Shown here: piece by piece, positions 43,428-53,686 of the stretch
Numbering within the stretch: position 1 is the stretch's first letter
Layout of the letters: each line of letters opens with the position of its first letter
Source of the DNA: Acidobacteriota bacterium
GTDB lineage: Bacteria; Acidobacteriota; Terriglobia; Versatilivoradales; Versatilivoraceae
DNA length: 64,000 nt
Direction of reading: 5' to 3'
Assembly (NCBI GenBank): GCA_022826755.1
Contig: JAJDUG010000064.1
Location: 1-64,000 of the forward strand
The notes under the pieces: generated by a model
The model's database searches: none
Told to the model about the DNA's origin: nothing
Seen by the model: the letters and a program-made list of their open reading frames with translations, nothing else
Made by a program: the position numbers and the translations under genes

Positions 43428-43829
43428 TCAGTCGAGTTCCAGAAGGCGGTTCCAGACCGCCTCGGGCACCGGCATGACCGAAAGGCGCGGCAAGCGCACC
43501 AGGTCGAAATCCCTGAGTTCCGGGTGGGACTTGATTTCGGCTAGCGGAACCGGTCTCGACAGCCTGCGCTCGGGCTTCACCTCCACCACCACCAACCGGG
43601 GATCGTCCCGCTCGGGATCGGGGAATGGGTCGCTGGTTACTTCAGCGATGCCCACGACCCTCCTCTCTCCCCCGGTGTGGTAGATGAGGGCTTGATCGCC
43701 TCGACGAATTTGGCGGAGGTGTTTCAGAGCCAGGTTGTTGGCGACCCCATCCCACAGGGTCCCCTGGTCCTTTTCTAGGTCCGCATAGGCGTAGTCCGAA
43801 GGTTCCGTCTTCAGCAACCAGTAGGCCAT
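43428..43829 (-). CDS. EVE domain protein (PUA-like)
   Basis: A 133-residue protein of the EVE/thymocyte-nuclear-protein family. The start is MAYWLLKTEPSDYAYADL, then WDGVANNLALKHLRQIRRGDQALIYHTGGER and VVGIAEV. EVE domains bind modified bases in DNA or RNA. The frame is open further upstream, but that part overlaps the SDR gene; the ATG at 43829 has GGGAGAA upstream. The gap to the SDR gene is 11 bp. Confidence 0.92.
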   Translation of the reverse strand: MAYWLLKTEPSDYAYADLEKDQGTLWDGVANNLALKHLRQIRRGDQALIYHTGGERRVVGIAEVTSDPFPDPERDDPRLVVVEVKPERRLSRPVPLAEIKSHPELRDFDLVRLPRLSVMPVPEAVWNRLLELD

Positions 43830-43840
43830 GGCAATTCTCC

Positions 43841-44563
43841 CTATTTCCTGGGGGGGCGCGAGGGGCGAAGCTCCACCCGGCTGGGCAGGGACCGGGGATG
43901 GTGCCGCAGCAGGTCCACCACCACTCGGGCCACGTCTTCCGGCGCCAGCTTCCAGCGGGCCTCCTTGCCGGCCCGATGCCCCCGGAACCCGGTGTTGACG
44001 CTTCCCGGAAGAATGGCGCTGACGCGGATGTTGTCGTGGCGCAGATCCTGCATGATGGCCTCGCAGAAGCCGTTGAGGCCGAACTTGGAGGCATTGTAGG
44101 CCGCGCCGCCCGCAAAACCCTGTGTCCCCGCCAGGCTGCCGATGTTCAGGATATATCCGCCTCCGCGCCGTCTCAATACCGGAACAACCGCATGGCAGCA
44201 GTGGTAGACCCCGGTCAGGTTGGTTCCGATGACCTCCTGCCACTGCCGGGGAGAGATCTCGGCGATATCGCCCATCACTCCCACCCCCGCGTTGTTGACC
44301 AGTATGTCCAACCCTCCGAATTCCTCGAGCGTGAAGTCCACCAGCGACCGGACCTGGTCGTAGCAGGATACGTCACAGACCGTTCCCGCGATCCTGCCGG
44401 CCCACTGTGCTTGCAGTCGCGTCACGCAGGCGGCCACCGCCTCCTGACTCCGGGCGCAGATTACCACCCGCGCCCCTGCCTCCAGCAAAGCGCAGGCAAT
44501 GGCTTGTCCGATTCCCCGGGTTCCCCCGGTCACAATGGCTATCCGGTCTGTGATCGATTCCAC
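43841..44563 (-). CDS. Short-chain dehydrogenase/reductase
   Basis: A 240-residue SDR with the cofactor motif TGGTRGIG (residues 12-19) and NNAGVGV. The catalytic Ser in IGSLAG and the YNASK motif are present, so it should be an active NAD(P)-dependent oxidoreductase. The substrate cannot be told; the FabG-like sequence is compatible with several families. It is in an operon with the EVE gene. Confidence 0.9.
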   Translation of the reverse strand: MESITDRIAIVTGGTRGIGQAIACALLEAGARVVICARSQEAVAACVTRLQAQWAGRIAGTVCDVSCYDQVRSLVDFTLEEFGGLDILVNNAGVGVMGDIAEISPRQWQEVIGTNLTGVYHCCHAVVPVLRRRGGGYILNIGSLAGTQGFAGGAAYNASKFGLNGFCEAIMQDLRHDNIRVSAILPGSVNTGFRGHRAGKEARWKLAPEDVARVVVDLLRHHPRSLPSRVELRPSRPPRK

Positions 44564-44577
44564 GGCGTGTCCTTGTC

Positions 44578-44705
44578 CGAAACAACAGTGAATAGTGATT
44601 AGTGGATAGTGATTAGACCCAAATGTTAAGCAACTTGTCGGTCTCGGCGCAGTCGTTCAAAAAACGCAACCAATTCGTCAGGCACGTTCCGGTTCCCGAA
44701 AACCT
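44578..44705 (-). repeat. Family C repeat, copy 2
   Basis: It matches 5532-5659. On the minus strand it ends a frame in VFGNRNVPDELVAFFERL, parallel to copy 1 with conservative changes. It is followed by tandem CACTCTCCACTCTTCACT units to 44730. The rest of the gap up to lutA (44731-44917) shows no assignable feature. Confidence 0.6.
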
Positions 44706-44917
44706 ACACTCTCCACTCTTCACTCTCCACTTGTCTGTCGGTTCGGCCCCGGCACGGTCCATGAGCGATCCTTCCACTTCTCCCGCCAACGCCGCAGGCG
44801 CCGGCTGAAACAGGACCGCTCCGCCGCAAGCCGGCCTGGAAAAAGCTTATATGGGAATCATGCCAATTGTGCTATTAATGGCTTCCCCGCGCGCTGCTCC
44901 CGCACCTCGGACGCTCC

Positions 44918-45637
44918 ATGAACGTATCGCTGTTCATCCCCTGCCTGGTGGATCAGTTCTTTCCCAGTGTGGGTATCAACCTGGTCAAGATCCTGCGCAA
45001 AGCGGGAGTGTCGGTCGACTACCCGCGGGCGCAGACCTGTTGCGGTCAACCGGCCTTCAACTCAGGATATCATGAGGAGGCAATCCAGTTGGCTCGGCGT
45101 TTCCTGGAGGTTTTTGGAGAAGCCGAGACCATTGTCTCCCCCTCCGGATCCTGCACCAGCATGGTAAAGGTGTTCTACCCGGAGATACTCCAGGATCCCG
45201 ACCTGCGCCGGCAACTCCGGGAGGTTACCGGCAGAACCTACGAGTTCTCGGATTTCCTGGTCAATGTCATGGGGATCAAGGATTTGGGAGCTACCTTCCC
45301 CCATCGTGTCACCTATCACGATGCCTGCCACCTGTTCCGGGAGCTGGGGGTGCACCGCGCACCGCGCGAGCTCATCCGACACGTCCGCGCCATCGAGTTG
45401 GTGGAGATGGAAAACAGTGACGCCTGTTGCGGCTTCGGGGGCACCTTTTCGGTCAAGTTCCCCGAAATATCCACGGCCATGGCGCAGGACAAGAGCGCAG
45501 CCATCCTCAAGACCGAGGCGGAGTACGTGGTAGCCAACGACTCCAGTTGCCTGATGCAGATCGGCGGCTACCTCAGTCGTCAGGGCCTCCCCATCAAGCC
45601 ACTCCATCTGGCCGACCTGCTGGGAGAGAACCTGTGA
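44918..45637 (+). CDS. lutA: L-lactate oxidation Fe-S protein LutA (LldE)
   Basis: A 239-residue protein with two cysteine-rich CCG domains: CGQPAF preceded by CC near residue 41, and DACCGFGGTFSVKFPEIS near residue 168. It carries an Fe-S cluster of heterodisulfide-reductase type and forms a complex with LutB and LutC that oxidises L-lactate to pyruvate. It is the first gene of lutABC; lutB starts 4 bp after its stop. No lactate permease or LldR/GntR regulator is adjacent. Confidence 0.93.
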   Translation: MNVSLFIPCLVDQFFPSVGINLVKILRKAGVSVDYPRAQTCCGQPAFNSGYHEEAIQLARRFLEVFGEAETIVSPSGSCTSMVKVFYPEILQDPDLRRQLREVTGRTYEFSDFLVNVMGIKDLGATFPHRVTYHDACHLFRELGVHRAPRELIRHVRAIELVEMENSDACCGFGGTFSVKFPEISTAMAQDKSAAILKTEAEYVVANDSSCLMQIGGYLSRQGLPIKPLHLADLLGENL

Positions 45638-45641
45638 CCCG

Positions 45642-47051
45642 ATGAACCGCACTCCCAGCCAATTCAAGATCCTTGCTTCGGAGAATGTCGCCGACCGGCG
45701 TCTTCGCCGCACCTTTCAGTCGGCTACCTCCCATGCCCTGGGCCAGCGCGCCCAGTCCGTCCAACTCGTGCCCGAGTGGGAAGATCTGCGAGAGCGGGCC
45801 CATCGTATCAAGGAAGAGGCTGTCGAGAACCTGGACTTCTATCTGGAGAAGCTGGAAGCCAGCGTGATCCGGCGGGGCGGCCGGGTGTTCTGGGCTCGGG
45901 ACGCCAGCGAGGCCTCCAGCTACGTGGTGGATCTCTGCCGCCGCCTGCAGGCCTCGACGGTCGTGAAGTCCAAGTCGATGGCTGCCGAGGAGATCGGCCT
46001 GACCGATGCGCTGGAGGCAGCCGGGGTGGAGCCCGTGGAGACCGATCTGGGTGAGTTCATCATTCAGGTGGCCGGCGAAACCCCGTCACACATCATCGCA
46101 CCCGCCCTGCATATGACCCGCCAGCAGATCGGAAGCCTGTTTCATGAAAAGTTCGGAATTCCCTACACGGATGTTCCCGCCGAGTTGTGCGCTTTCGCCA
46201 GGCAACGGCTGCGCCGGGAGTTTCTCTCGGCCCGACTGGGAATCTCCGGAGTCAATTTCGCCGCGGCCGATACGGGCACGATCGCGATCGTGGAAAACGA
46301 AGGCAATGCCCGCCTCTGTACCAGCCTTCCGCGGGTCCACTTGGCCATCATGGGTCTGGAGAAAGTGATTCCCCGGTTTTCGGATCTGCCGCTTTTCCTG
46401 AGGCTGCTGGCCCGCAGCTCGACCGGACAGAGACAGACCAGTTATGTCTCCATGATCAGCGGCCCGCGCCGAGAGGGAGAATGGGACGGTCCGGAAGAAT
46501 TTCACCTGGTCCTGCTGGACAACGGGCGCAGCGACATTCTGGCCGATCCTCGCGTGCGCCGTTCGCTTTACTGCATTCGCTGCGGCGCCTGCCTGAATAC
46601 CTGCCCGATCTATCAGCGAGTCGGAGGCCATTCCTACGGGTCCGTCTATTCCGGTCCCATCGGATCGGTGCTGACGCCCTTGTTCCAGGGTCTGGAGGTG
46701 GCCAAGGATCTCCCTTTCGCCTCCTCGCTCTGCGGTTCCTGCTCCAATATCTGTCCGGTCAAGATCGATCTCCATCACCAGTTGCTGTGGCTGCGGGAGA
46801 AGCTGGTATCCGGCAGAGCGACTCCCTGGCAGGAGCGTCTGGCGATGTCTCTCTTCGCGGCCGGCATGAAGGATCCGGCCCTGTATCGAATGGGTTCGGC
46901 GCTGTTGCGGCTGCTGTTGAGGGTGTCAGGCAGGACCGATCGTCCTTTCACTGTTCCGGGATGGAGCCCCACCCGGGATTTTCCGGCGTTGGCCGCGACC
47001 TCCTTCAAACAGTGGTGGGAGGACAACCGGCAACCGGGGGAGGGGCCGTGA
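45642..47051 (+). CDS. lutB: L-lactate oxidation Fe-S protein LutB (LldF)
   Basis: A 469-residue protein. The N-terminal LUD domain contains KSKSMAAEEIGL and ADTGTIAIVENEGNARL. Two 4Fe-4S motifs follow: CIRCGACLNTCP at residue 311 and CGSCSNICPVKI at residue 364. It links lactate oxidation to the quinone or cytochrome pool. It overlaps lutC by 4 bp (GTGA), so they are coupled. Confidence 0.95.
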   Translation: MNRTPSQFKILASENVADRRLRRTFQSATSHALGQRAQSVQLVPEWEDLRERAHRIKEEAVENLDFYLEKLEASVIRRGGRVFWARDASEASSYVVDLCRRLQASTVVKSKSMAAEEIGLTDALEAAGVEPVETDLGEFIIQVAGETPSHIIAPALHMTRQQIGSLFHEKFGIPYTDVPAELCAFARQRLRREFLSARLGISGVNFAAADTGTIAIVENEGNARLCTSLPRVHLAIMGLEKVIPRFSDLPLFLRLLARSSTGQRQTSYVSMISGPRREGEWDGPEEFHLVLLDNGRSDILADPRVRRSLYCIRCGACLNTCPIYQRVGGHSYGSVYSGPIGSVLTPLFQGLEVAKDLPFASSLCGSCSNICPVKIDLHHQLLWLREKLVSGRATPWQERLAMSLFAAGMKDPALYRMGSALLRLLLRVSGRTDRPFTVPGWSPTRDFPALAATSFKQWWEDNRQPGEGP

Positions 47052-47770
47052 ACGGTTCCCGGGAGGTCGTACTTCGCCGCATTCGGCGGGCGCTGCTCCG
47101 CTCCGGCCCTGGGCATGGACAGGAACAAGGCAGCCCCGACAGGGTGCAATCCACTCCCGGCCAGGTGGGTTCCACTCGGCTCTTCGACCGGTTTCAGGAA
47201 CAATCCGCCAGGGTCGGTGGCGAACCCCGAGTTTGCAGCGACATCGAAGACGCCCTGGCAGGCATGCAGGATCTCATTGCCCGCGCCGGATATGGCAGAG
47301 TCGCCGTCTCCGACCATGAAATCTGCCGCCGTCACCGGCTGGCGCAGAGACTTTCGGAACTGCTTCCCGAGGTGAGCGTTTGGAGGGAGGAGGGGGATGC
47401 GGAAACGCAGGGTTCTCGCCGGCAGAATTCCCGGCGGCTGGCCCAAGCGGATCTATCCGTCACCGGGGCGGATTTCCTAATCGCCGAAAGCGGGACCGTA
47501 CTTTTAGCCAGCGCCGGTTCCAGTCGCCAGATCAGCCTGCTGCCCACCGCCCACCTGGTGCTGGCCACCCCCGATCAGGTTTATCCCGACCTGGGAGCTG
47601 TCTTCCGGCAGCTCGGGTCCGCGCCGGAAGACGGCCTGCTGCCGGCGGCACTGACGATGATCACCGGCCCCAGCCGCACCGCCGATATCGAAAAGGTGTT
47701 GATCAAGGGGGCCCATGGTCCGGTGAGACAGCTCACCTGGCTGGTCGAAGAGGAGGGGCAACTCTCATGA
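47048..47770 (+). CDS. lutC: L-lactate oxidation protein LutC (LldG)
   Basis: A 240-residue LUD-domain protein. VTGADFLIAESGTVLLASAGSSRQISLLP and the C-terminal TMITGPSRTADIEKVLIKGAHGP are typical of LutC. The first 60 residues are variable. It starts with GTG inside the lutB stop. A long open frame further upstream in the same phase lies antisense-free within lutB and is not coding. Confidence 0.9.
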   Translation: MNGSREVVLRRIRRALLRSGPGHGQEQGSPDRVQSTPGQVGSTRLFDRFQEQSARVGGEPRVCSDIEDALAGMQDLIARAGYGRVAVSDHEICRRHRLAQRLSELLPEVSVWREEGDAETQGSRRQNSRRLAQADLSVTGADFLIAESGTVLLASAGSSRQISLLPTAHLVLATPDQVYPDLGAVFRQLGSAPEDGLLPAALTMITGPSRTADIEKVLIKGAHGPVRQLTWLVEEEGQLS

Positions 47771-47834
47771 GTCGAAACAAGGTGGGCAGATGAATCGGGT
47801 ATTGTGAATGTCGGATGTTAGATTGGTGATTGTA

Positions 47835-47885
47835 GATTGTTGATTTAAGGCCACTTAACCTGACCCTGCTTCCCAATCAACAATC
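47835..47885. other. 11-bp inverted repeat between lutC and nuoN
   Basis: GATTGTTGATT (47835-47845) and AATCAACAATC (47875-47885) are perfect inverted copies between convergent genes. There is no clear T run, so it may be a weak bidirectional terminator or a small repeat. Confidence 0.4.
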
Positions 47886-47928
47886 AGGAATCGGCAATCG
47901 ACACTTTTAAGGTAGGGTCTCGCCGGCC

Positions 47929-49419
47929 TTAGAGCCCGCCGAAGAGCGTGATGGAGTTGGCCGTCCAGCGATCGATCGGCGCCCAGAAGACAATCAGGAG
48001 AATGTTGGGAACCAGCAGCAGAACCAGCAGAGCCCGGTTCAGGGGGGAGATTTGCAGCGGCGTCGGCGGGCGGTCGTCGTTCTCCAGGATCATGTGTTTC
48101 ATGATCCTCATGTAGTAGAAGGCCGCAACGGCGGCATTGAGAGCCCCCACAACCGCAAACCAGTAGAGGCCCTGATCAATGACGGCGCCGAAGATGTACA
48201 GCTTGCCCAGAAAGCCGGCAAAGGGCGGAATCCCGATCAGAGACAGCAGGAAAATGCTCATGGCCACGGCCAAAAAGGGCGAGCGGCGGAACATCCCGTT
48301 GTAATCCTGGAGTTCGAAGGTCTTCTCGGCGTTGAAAATGACGGTGACCACGAAGAAGGCGCCCAGATTCATGAACAGGTAGACAAAAAGATAGACCAGC
48401 ATGGCCTTGAGGCCGGTGCCGGTCAGCAGGACGGCGCCCATCAGGATGTAGCCGGCGTGGGCGATGCTGGAATAGGCCAGCATCCGCTTCAGGTTGTTCT
48501 GGGTGAGGGCGGCGATGTTTCCCAGGCTCATGGTCAGCACGGAAACCACGATAAGCACCAGCGGCCAGTCGATGCCGCTGATGAATCCCCACTGCTCCCC
48601 TGCCGGCTGACTCAATCCGCCCAGGAAGAAGCGCACCAGAATGGCGAAGCCGGCGGCCTTGGGAGCCACCGAGAGAAAGGCCGTCACCGGTGTTGGAGCA
48701 CCCGTATAGACGTCCGGGCACCAGAAATGAAAGGGCACCGCGGCCGTCTTGAATCCGAAACCGGCCGTGGTCAGAACCACCACCAGCAGCAGGGTGACCT
48801 GATTGAACCCGCCCACTTCCTGTGCCAGCAGGGCATCCCGGATAGCGAAGAGATCGAGGCTTCCGGTCATGCCGTACAGCAGCGAGAATCCATACAGCAT
48901 GGCTCCGGTCGACACGGCGCCGAACAGGATGTACTTCATGGAGGCTTCGTTGGAGAGGCGGTCGCTACGCAGGTAGCCCACCATGATGTAAGAGGTCAGC
49001 GACACCAGTTCCAATGACAGGTAGAGCATGACCAGGTGCGCCGAGTTGGCCATCAGCAGCATCCCCAGCGTGACTGCCAGCAGGAGAGCGTGGAATTCCC
49101 CCTGATGGACGGAAGCCAACTCCTCCGAGTGCAGCGACCCCAGCAACACCAGGACCCCCGCCACCAGCAGGAAGACCTTGAAGTAGAGCGCAAAGTTGTC
49201 CAGCGCCAGCATCCCTTCGAAGAGAGTCATGGCCGAGCCATGATCGGTCTGGAGGGTGTAGAAGAGAGCCAGCAGGAGCGCCGCCAAGGTCAGCAGCGGG
49301 TTGATGCGGACCCTCAACCCCTTGAGAGAGATGTCGGAAATCACCACCAACAGAACGCCACCCAGCAGGATCAGCTCCGGGTAAAAGAAGGACAGGCTGT
49401 CCAGGTTGCCGAGGTTCAT
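47929..49419 (-). CDS. nuoN: NADH-quinone oxidoreductase subunit N
   Basis: A 496-residue antiporter-like subunit with 14 predicted helices. MLYLSLELVSLTSYIMVGYLR carries the helix-5 Glu. VPFHFWCPDVYTGAPTPVTAFLSVAPKAAGF and KRMLAYSSIAHAGYILMGA follow. It is the last gene of the nuo cluster; a 95-bp gap separates it from nuoK, where nuoL and nuoM would normally be. Confidence 0.97.
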   Translation of the reverse strand: MNLGNLDSLSFFYPELILLGGVLLVVISDISLKGLRVRINPLLTLAALLLALFYTLQTDHGSAMTLFEGMLALDNFALYFKVFLLVAGVLVLLGSLHSEELASVHQGEFHALLLAVTLGMLLMANSAHLVMLYLSLELVSLTSYIMVGYLRSDRLSNEASMKYILFGAVSTGAMLYGFSLLYGMTGSLDLFAIRDALLAQEVGGFNQVTLLLVVVLTTAGFGFKTAAVPFHFWCPDVYTGAPTPVTAFLSVAPKAAGFAILVRFFLGGLSQPAGEQWGFISGIDWPLVLIVVSVLTMSLGNIAALTQNNLKRMLAYSSIAHAGYILMGAVLLTGTGLKAMLVYLFVYLFMNLGAFFVVTVIFNAEKTFELQDYNGMFRRSPFLAVAMSIFLLSLIGIPPFAGFLGKLYIFGAVIDQGLYWFAVVGALNAAVAAFYYMRIMKHMILENDDRPPTPLQISPLNRALLVLLLVPNILLIVFWAPIDRWTANSITLFGGL

Positions 49420-49514
49420 CGAGGATCCATCCTCTCTCTTTCTTCCCTCTGGGGAAATGCTGCGCTCAAGCCGTTTACTGCGCCGCCTGGAGGCGAGGCA
49501 CGCCTCCGGCCCGC

Positions 49515-49820
49515 CTATCTCTTGAGGACGTCGGCCCGGTCCAGGTTCACCGTGTTCAGGACCCGGTAGAGGGTCAGCACGATCGCCAGCGCCACGGCAA
49601 CTTCCGCCGCGGCCACCACAATGACGAAAACGGCAAACATCTGTCCGTCGATCCCTGCGGAGCTGTAGCGGGAAAAGGCCACCAGGTTCAGGTTGGCCGA
49701 GTTCAGGATGAGTTCCACTCCCATCAGCACGTTGACGGCATTGCGCCGTGTCAACACCCCGAACACGCCCAGGGAGAACAAGGCCGCGCTAATCAGCAGA
49801 TAATACTTGAGTTCAATCAA
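49515..49820 (-). CDS. nuoK: NADH-quinone oxidoreductase subunit K
   Basis: A 101-residue protein with three helices. GVELILNSANLNLVAFS and VVAAAEVAVALAIVL contain the two conserved Glu residues of proton transfer. It overlaps the end of nuoJ by 4 bp. Confidence 0.97.
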   Translation of the reverse strand: MIELKYYLLISAALFSLGVFGVLTRRNAVNVLMGVELILNSANLNLVAFSRYSSAGIDGQMFAVFVIVVAAAEVAVALAIVLTLYRVLNTVNLDRADVLKR

Positions 49821-50317
49821 ACGTCCGTCCTCCTTCTCACCAGCATGGCGGCTCCGATCAAGGCGACCAGAAGAAGTACCGATGCAATTTCAAAGGGAAG
49901 AAGGTAGCTGCTCAGAAAGGCTTCCCCGATCTGTTGGGTGGTGGGCTCCAATTCCCTCTCGCCAACCAGCTTCCACTTGGTCTTGAACGCGGCCAGGCTG
50001 ATGGAAGCGAAAACGGCCGCCGCAATCAGGGTGCCTGCGATCGGTTGAAACCTTTCGGTAGTCAAATTCAGATTGTAGAGCCGGTGGGTCAGCATCACGC
50101 CAAACAGCAGCAGAACCAGGATCCCTCCCACGTAGATGAGCACCTGAGCTCCGGCCAGGAAGTCGGCTCCCAAAAATACGTATAGAACCGCCACCCCGAA
50201 AAAGGTGAAGAGAAGGGAAAAAACCGAGTAGATCAAGCTCCGGGACACCACCACCACCACGGCCGATCCCACGGTGACGATGGCGGTAAGGATGAAAACA
50301 ATGTCTGTAACACTCAT
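49817..50317 (-). CDS. nuoJ: NADH-quinone oxidoreductase subunit J
   Basis: A 166-residue membrane protein with five helices. FLGADFLAGAQVLIYVGGILVLLLFGVMLT is the family signature. A longer frame upstream enters nuoI without similarity, so the ATG at 50317 is preferred. It lies between nuoI (10 bp) and nuoK. Confidence 0.95.
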   Translation of the reverse strand: MSVTDIVFILTAIVTVGSAVVVVVSRSLIYSVFSLLFTFFGVAVLYVFLGADFLAGAQVLIYVGGILVLLLFGVMLTHRLYNLNLTTERFQPIAGTLIAAAVFASISLAAFKTKWKLVGERELEPTTQQIGEAFLSSYLLPFEIASVLLLVALIGAAMLVRRRTDV

Positions 50318-50327
50318 GGGGATACCC

Positions 50328-50822
50328 TCACCTGGCCCTCGCCGGCCGGGGGCTCGGAGCCGGCTTGGGCGGAGCCTGGGGTTCGTCCTTGGCGAAGCGG
50401 TAGAGAAAGTCCTGCTTGGCCTGCACCGCAAACTCGTACTCGGGTGTCATGACCAGGCAATGGGTGGGACAGGGGTAGGTGCAGAGGTTGCAGTAGCAGC
50501 AGAGAGACATGTCGATATCGAACTGGGTGACCCGCAGCTTGATGGGGGTCCCGTCGGCCGCGAAGATGGGAGGCTCCTCCTTGGCACGCCTCTCGGTGGT
50601 CATGTAGATGCAGTCGACCGGGCAGGCTCGAACGCACTGACCGCAACCGATGCAGTCCTCGATCTTGTTGAACAGCCGCATGCGGGAGCGCTCCGGAAGC
50701 TCCCACTTGACACTGGGGTATTGCAGCGTGCAGGAGCGGGTGAAGAGATGGGCCCCGGTTATCTTCATACCCTGCAGCACCGTCCAGACCGATTGGAAAA
50801 TATCTCGGAAATAACGTTTCAT
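50328..50822 (-). CDS. nuoI: NADH-quinone oxidoreductase subunit I
   Basis: A 164-residue protein with two 4Fe-4S motifs: CIGCGQCVRACPVDC and CCYCNLCTYPCPTHC. These are the N6a/N6b clusters that lead to N2. The C-terminal tail is Pro/Ala-rich. It lies 18 bp after nuoH. Confidence 0.96.
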   Translation of the reverse strand: MKRYFRDIFQSVWTVLQGMKITGAHLFTRSCTLQYPSVKWELPERSRMRLFNKIEDCIGCGQCVRACPVDCIYMTTERRAKEEPPIFAADGTPIKLRVTQFDIDMSLCCYCNLCTYPCPTHCLVMTPEYEFAVQAKQDFLYRFAKDEPQAPPKPAPSPRPARAR

Positions 50823-50840
50823 GGCTTCCCTTCCTCGTCG

Positions 50841-51887
50841 TCAGGGGGCTCCCTCCCGCCACAGGGCCAATGTCCCCGCGGCCAACACCAATATGAACGA
50901 GATGGGCAGGAGAACCTTCCAGCTCACGTGCATGAGCTGATCGACCCTCAATCGGGGCAAGGTCCAACGCAGCCACATCTGGACAAATACCAGGGCCACC
51001 GCCTTGAGGATGAACCAGACCGGCCCCGGAAGAAAGCCGGGCCCATGCCATCCCCCCAGGAAGAGGGTGGTCGCCAGCGCGCTCACCAGGAACATGTTGG
51101 CATACTCGGCCAGGAAGAAGAACGCGAAGCGCATGCCGCTGTATTCGGTGTGGTAGCCGGCCACCAGCTCCGATTCGGCCTCCGGAATATCGAAGGGGGT
51201 CCGGTTCACCTCGGCCAGGGTGCCCAGGAAGACGACCCAGAATGCCAGGAAGGTGACCGGTTCGAATATGAACCAGTTGAAAACGCCCCCCGACTGGGCT
51301 TTCACGATCTCCTGCATGCTGAGGCTGCCCACCGGAATCACCACCGTCAGAATGGCCAGAACCGTGGGAATCTCGTAGCTGACGATCTGGGCGGCCGCCC
51401 GCATCCCCCCGAACAGGGCGTATTTGTTGTTGGAGGCCCAACCGGCCATGATGATCCCCACCACGCCCAGCGAGGAGATGGCCGCGATATACAGCACTCC
51501 GATATTGAGGTCGCTGACGATGAACCGCTCGCCGAAGGGCAACACCACAAACGCGGCAAAGCCGCCGGCGAACACCACCAGGGGAGCCAGCTTGAAGAGC
51601 AGCCGGTCGGCCTGGGCGGGGATGATGTCCTCTTTCAGGAGCAGCTTCACCCCGTCGGCGATGGTCTGGGCCCACCCGTGCCAGCCGCCCACCCTCATCG
51701 GTCCCAACCGGTCCTGCATGTGGGCCGAAACCTTGCGCTCCCCCCAGATAGCTACCAGGGGAACGAGGGCGACCAGCCCCAGGCACAGCAGACAGGCCAG
51801 CAGCATGGGGAGGAAGATCTGCAGAACCTCGGGCAACTGGTCGTACCCGGCCACCTGTTGAGTCAGTACCTCTCTGAGGTATTCCAT
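50841..51887 (-). CDS. nuoH: NADH-quinone oxidoreductase subunit H
   Basis: A 348-residue subunit with eight or nine helices that forms the quinone entrance. [58 protein letters not shown] (here starting LAEVNR) and the C-terminal [15 protein letters not shown] are characteristic. It sits directly after nuoD with a 65-bp gap; nuoE, F and G, which lie between these in many operons, are missing. Confidence 0.97.
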   Translation of the reverse strand: MEYLREVLTQQVAGYDQLPEVLQIFLPMLLACLLCLGLVALVPLVAIWGERKVSAHMQDRLGPMRVGGWHGWAQTIADGVKLLLKEDIIPAQADRLLFKLAPLVVFAGGFAAFVVLPFGERFIVSDLNIGVLYIAAISSLGVVGIIMAGWASNNKYALFGGMRAAAQIVSYEIPTVLAILTVVIPVGSLSMQEIVKAQSGGVFNWFIFEPVTFLAFWVVFLGTLAEVNRTPFDIPEAESELVAGYHTEYSGMRFAFFFLAEYANMFLVSALATTLFLGGWHGPGFLPGPVWFILKAVALVFVQMWLRWTLPRLRVDQLMHVSWKVLLPISFILVLAAGTLALWREGAP

Positions 51888-51952
51888 GGGTGCTTTCCGG
51901 ACCTGCTTTTCAGGTTGAAACCGGCAGTCCGTCCCCGGACCTGCCGAAGGAA

Positions 51953-53077
51953 CTAACGATCGATCTCACCCATTACGATATCGATGCTGCCGATGATGGC
52001 GATGATATCGGCCACCATTCCACCCTTGGCGATGGCGGGCAGCAGGCTCAACACCGTAAAGCAGGGAGACTTGACCTTGACTCGAAAGGGGATGAGTCCG
52101 CCGTCGCTCACCAGGTAGTATCCCAACTCCCCTCGAGGCGTTTCGGTGCGGTCGTAGACCTCGCTCTTGGCGGGGCGCACCCGCCTGGGAATGTGCTCGT
52201 GCACGTCCCCCTCGGGCAGCCGCTCCAGGGCCTGGCGAATCAGTCCCAGGCTCTGCTCCATCTCGCGAACCCGCACGTAGTAACGGTCCCAGCAGGAACC
52301 GAGAGGACCATGCTCGCCCAGGCCCACCGGAACCTCGAAATCGTAGGTCTCGTAGCCGCAGTAGGGCTCTTCCTTGCGCAGGTCCCAGCCGATACCTGAT
52401 CCGCGCAGGTTGGGTCCGGTCACGTTGTGCGAGAGGGCCTGTTCTTCGCTGATAATCCCTACATCGGCCGTGCGTTCCAGAAAGATCTTGTTGTAGCTGA
52501 GCAACTTGTCCAACTCCGCGATGACGGGCTCGAACTGGGTCACGAACTCTCGAGTCTTGGCCTCGAAGCCTTCGGGAATGTCGTGGGAAACCCCACCGAC
52601 CCAGTTGTAGTTGTACAGGAGCCTGGCGCCGCACAGCCATTCGAACAGGTCCAGAACTTTTTCCCGCTCCCGAAAGCAATGCAGGAAGGGGGTGAAGGAC
52701 CCGATGTCCATGGCATAGGTGCCAATCGAAAGCAGATGGCTGGCGACGCGGTTGAGCTCGGCCATCAGCACCCTGAGGGTCTTCACCCGTTCATTGACCT
52801 CCAATCCCATCAACTTTTCAACGGCCAGCGCATAGCCCAGGCTGTTGTTCATGGAGGCAATGTAGTCCATGCGGTCGCAAAAGGGGATGACGCCGGGATA
52901 GTCGATGTTTTCGGCGTGCTTCTCGAAACATCGGTGCAGGTAGCCGATGTGGGGGATGACCTTCCTGACGATTTCGCCGTCCGTTTCCAGTTCCAGGCGC
53001 AACACGCCGTGCGTGCTGGGGTGCTGGGGCCCCATGTTCAGGACCATTTCCTCGCCGGCGTAGGCTTCGACTTGCAT
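51953..53077 (-). CDS. nuoD: NADH-quinone oxidoreductase subunit D
   Basis: A 374-residue subunit close to the quinone site. [20 protein letters not shown] opens the protein; the His and the later Tyr region ([14 protein letters not shown]) match. The C-terminal [21 protein letters not shown] and [12 protein letters not shown] are standard. It is separate from nuoC (not a CD fusion), with a 48-bp gap. Confidence 0.97.
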   Translation of the reverse strand: MQVEAYAGEEMVLNMGPQHPSTHGVLRLELETDGEIVRKVIPHIGYLHRCFEKHAENIDYPGVIPFCDRMDYIASMNNSLGYALAVEKLMGLEVNERVKTLRVLMAELNRVASHLLSIGTYAMDIGSFTPFLHCFREREKVLDLFEWLCGARLLYNYNWVGGVSHDIPEGFEAKTREFVTQFEPVIAELDKLLSYNKIFLERTADVGIISEEQALSHNVTGPNLRGSGIGWDLRKEEPYCGYETYDFEVPVGLGEHGPLGSCWDRYYVRVREMEQSLGLIRQALERLPEGDVHEHIPRRVRPAKSEVYDRTETPRGELGYYLVSDGGLIPFRVKVKSPCFTVLSLLPAIAKGGMVADIIAIIGSIDIVMGEIDR

Positions 53078-53125
53078 GCGGGTTACTCTTGGGACGGCGC
53101 TCCAAGGCAGGTTGAGACGATCCCG

Positions 53126-53686
53126 TCAACCGGCCCGGTAGGGATCGGTTCCCAGATCTTCTCCCTCCTGGGCGCGCTCGGCAAACTGTTTTTCCGCCGC
53201 GGCAGGCATGCCCCGGTAGGTCTGCGGCTGCACATAGTCCTTCCTGAGCGGGTAGTCCACCCAGTCATCGGGACAAAGGATCCGGCGCAGGTCGCTGTGG
53301 CCGTCGAAATGGATGCCGTACATGTCGTAGACCTCCCTTTCGTGCCAATTGGCGATGGCCCAGACGGTTTCGACCGTCGGCAGGGCCGCATCTTCCCGGG
53401 GCAATTCCACCTTGAGCACCATCTTGTGCCGATCGCGCATGGAAAACAGGTGGTAGACAACCTCCAGCCGCTCCGGCTCGGTCTTGGAACCCTTGTAGTC
53501 CACGCCGCTCAGACACATCAGGGTATCGAAGGCCAGCCCGGGATCGTTCTTGAGAAAGGCGCAAATCTCCGCCACGGCCGCCGGAGCCACTACAACGAAG
53601 GGCTGGAGGCATTCCTGGCTGGACTTGAGGATTTGGTCCGGGAATTGTTCCTGGAGGGTCTGGAGGATCTCCGAGGCCTGTTTCAT
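53126..53686 (-). CDS. nuoC: NADH-quinone oxidoreductase subunit C
   Basis: A 186-residue protein with the 30-kDa subunit motif [24 protein letters not shown] and [11 protein letters not shown]. The ATG at 53686 overlaps the nuoB stop by 4 bp (ATGA); a longer frame reading into nuoB is not similar to the family. Confidence 0.96.
   Translation of the reverse strand: MKQASEILQTLQEQFPDQILKSSQECLQPFVVVAPAAVAEICAFLKNDPGLAFDTLMCLSGVDYKGSKTEPERLEVVYHLFSMRDRHKMVLKVELPREDAALPTVETVWAIANWHEREVYDMYGIHFDGHSDLRRILCPDDWVDYPLRKDYVQPQTYRGMPAAAEKQFAERAQEGEDLGTDPYRAG

Noticed and set aside
50274-51956. 560-codon frame antisense to nuoH-nuoI
   Set aside because: Covers two certain nuo genes on the other strand and looks like reverse-complement membrane codons (His, Gln, Glu rich).
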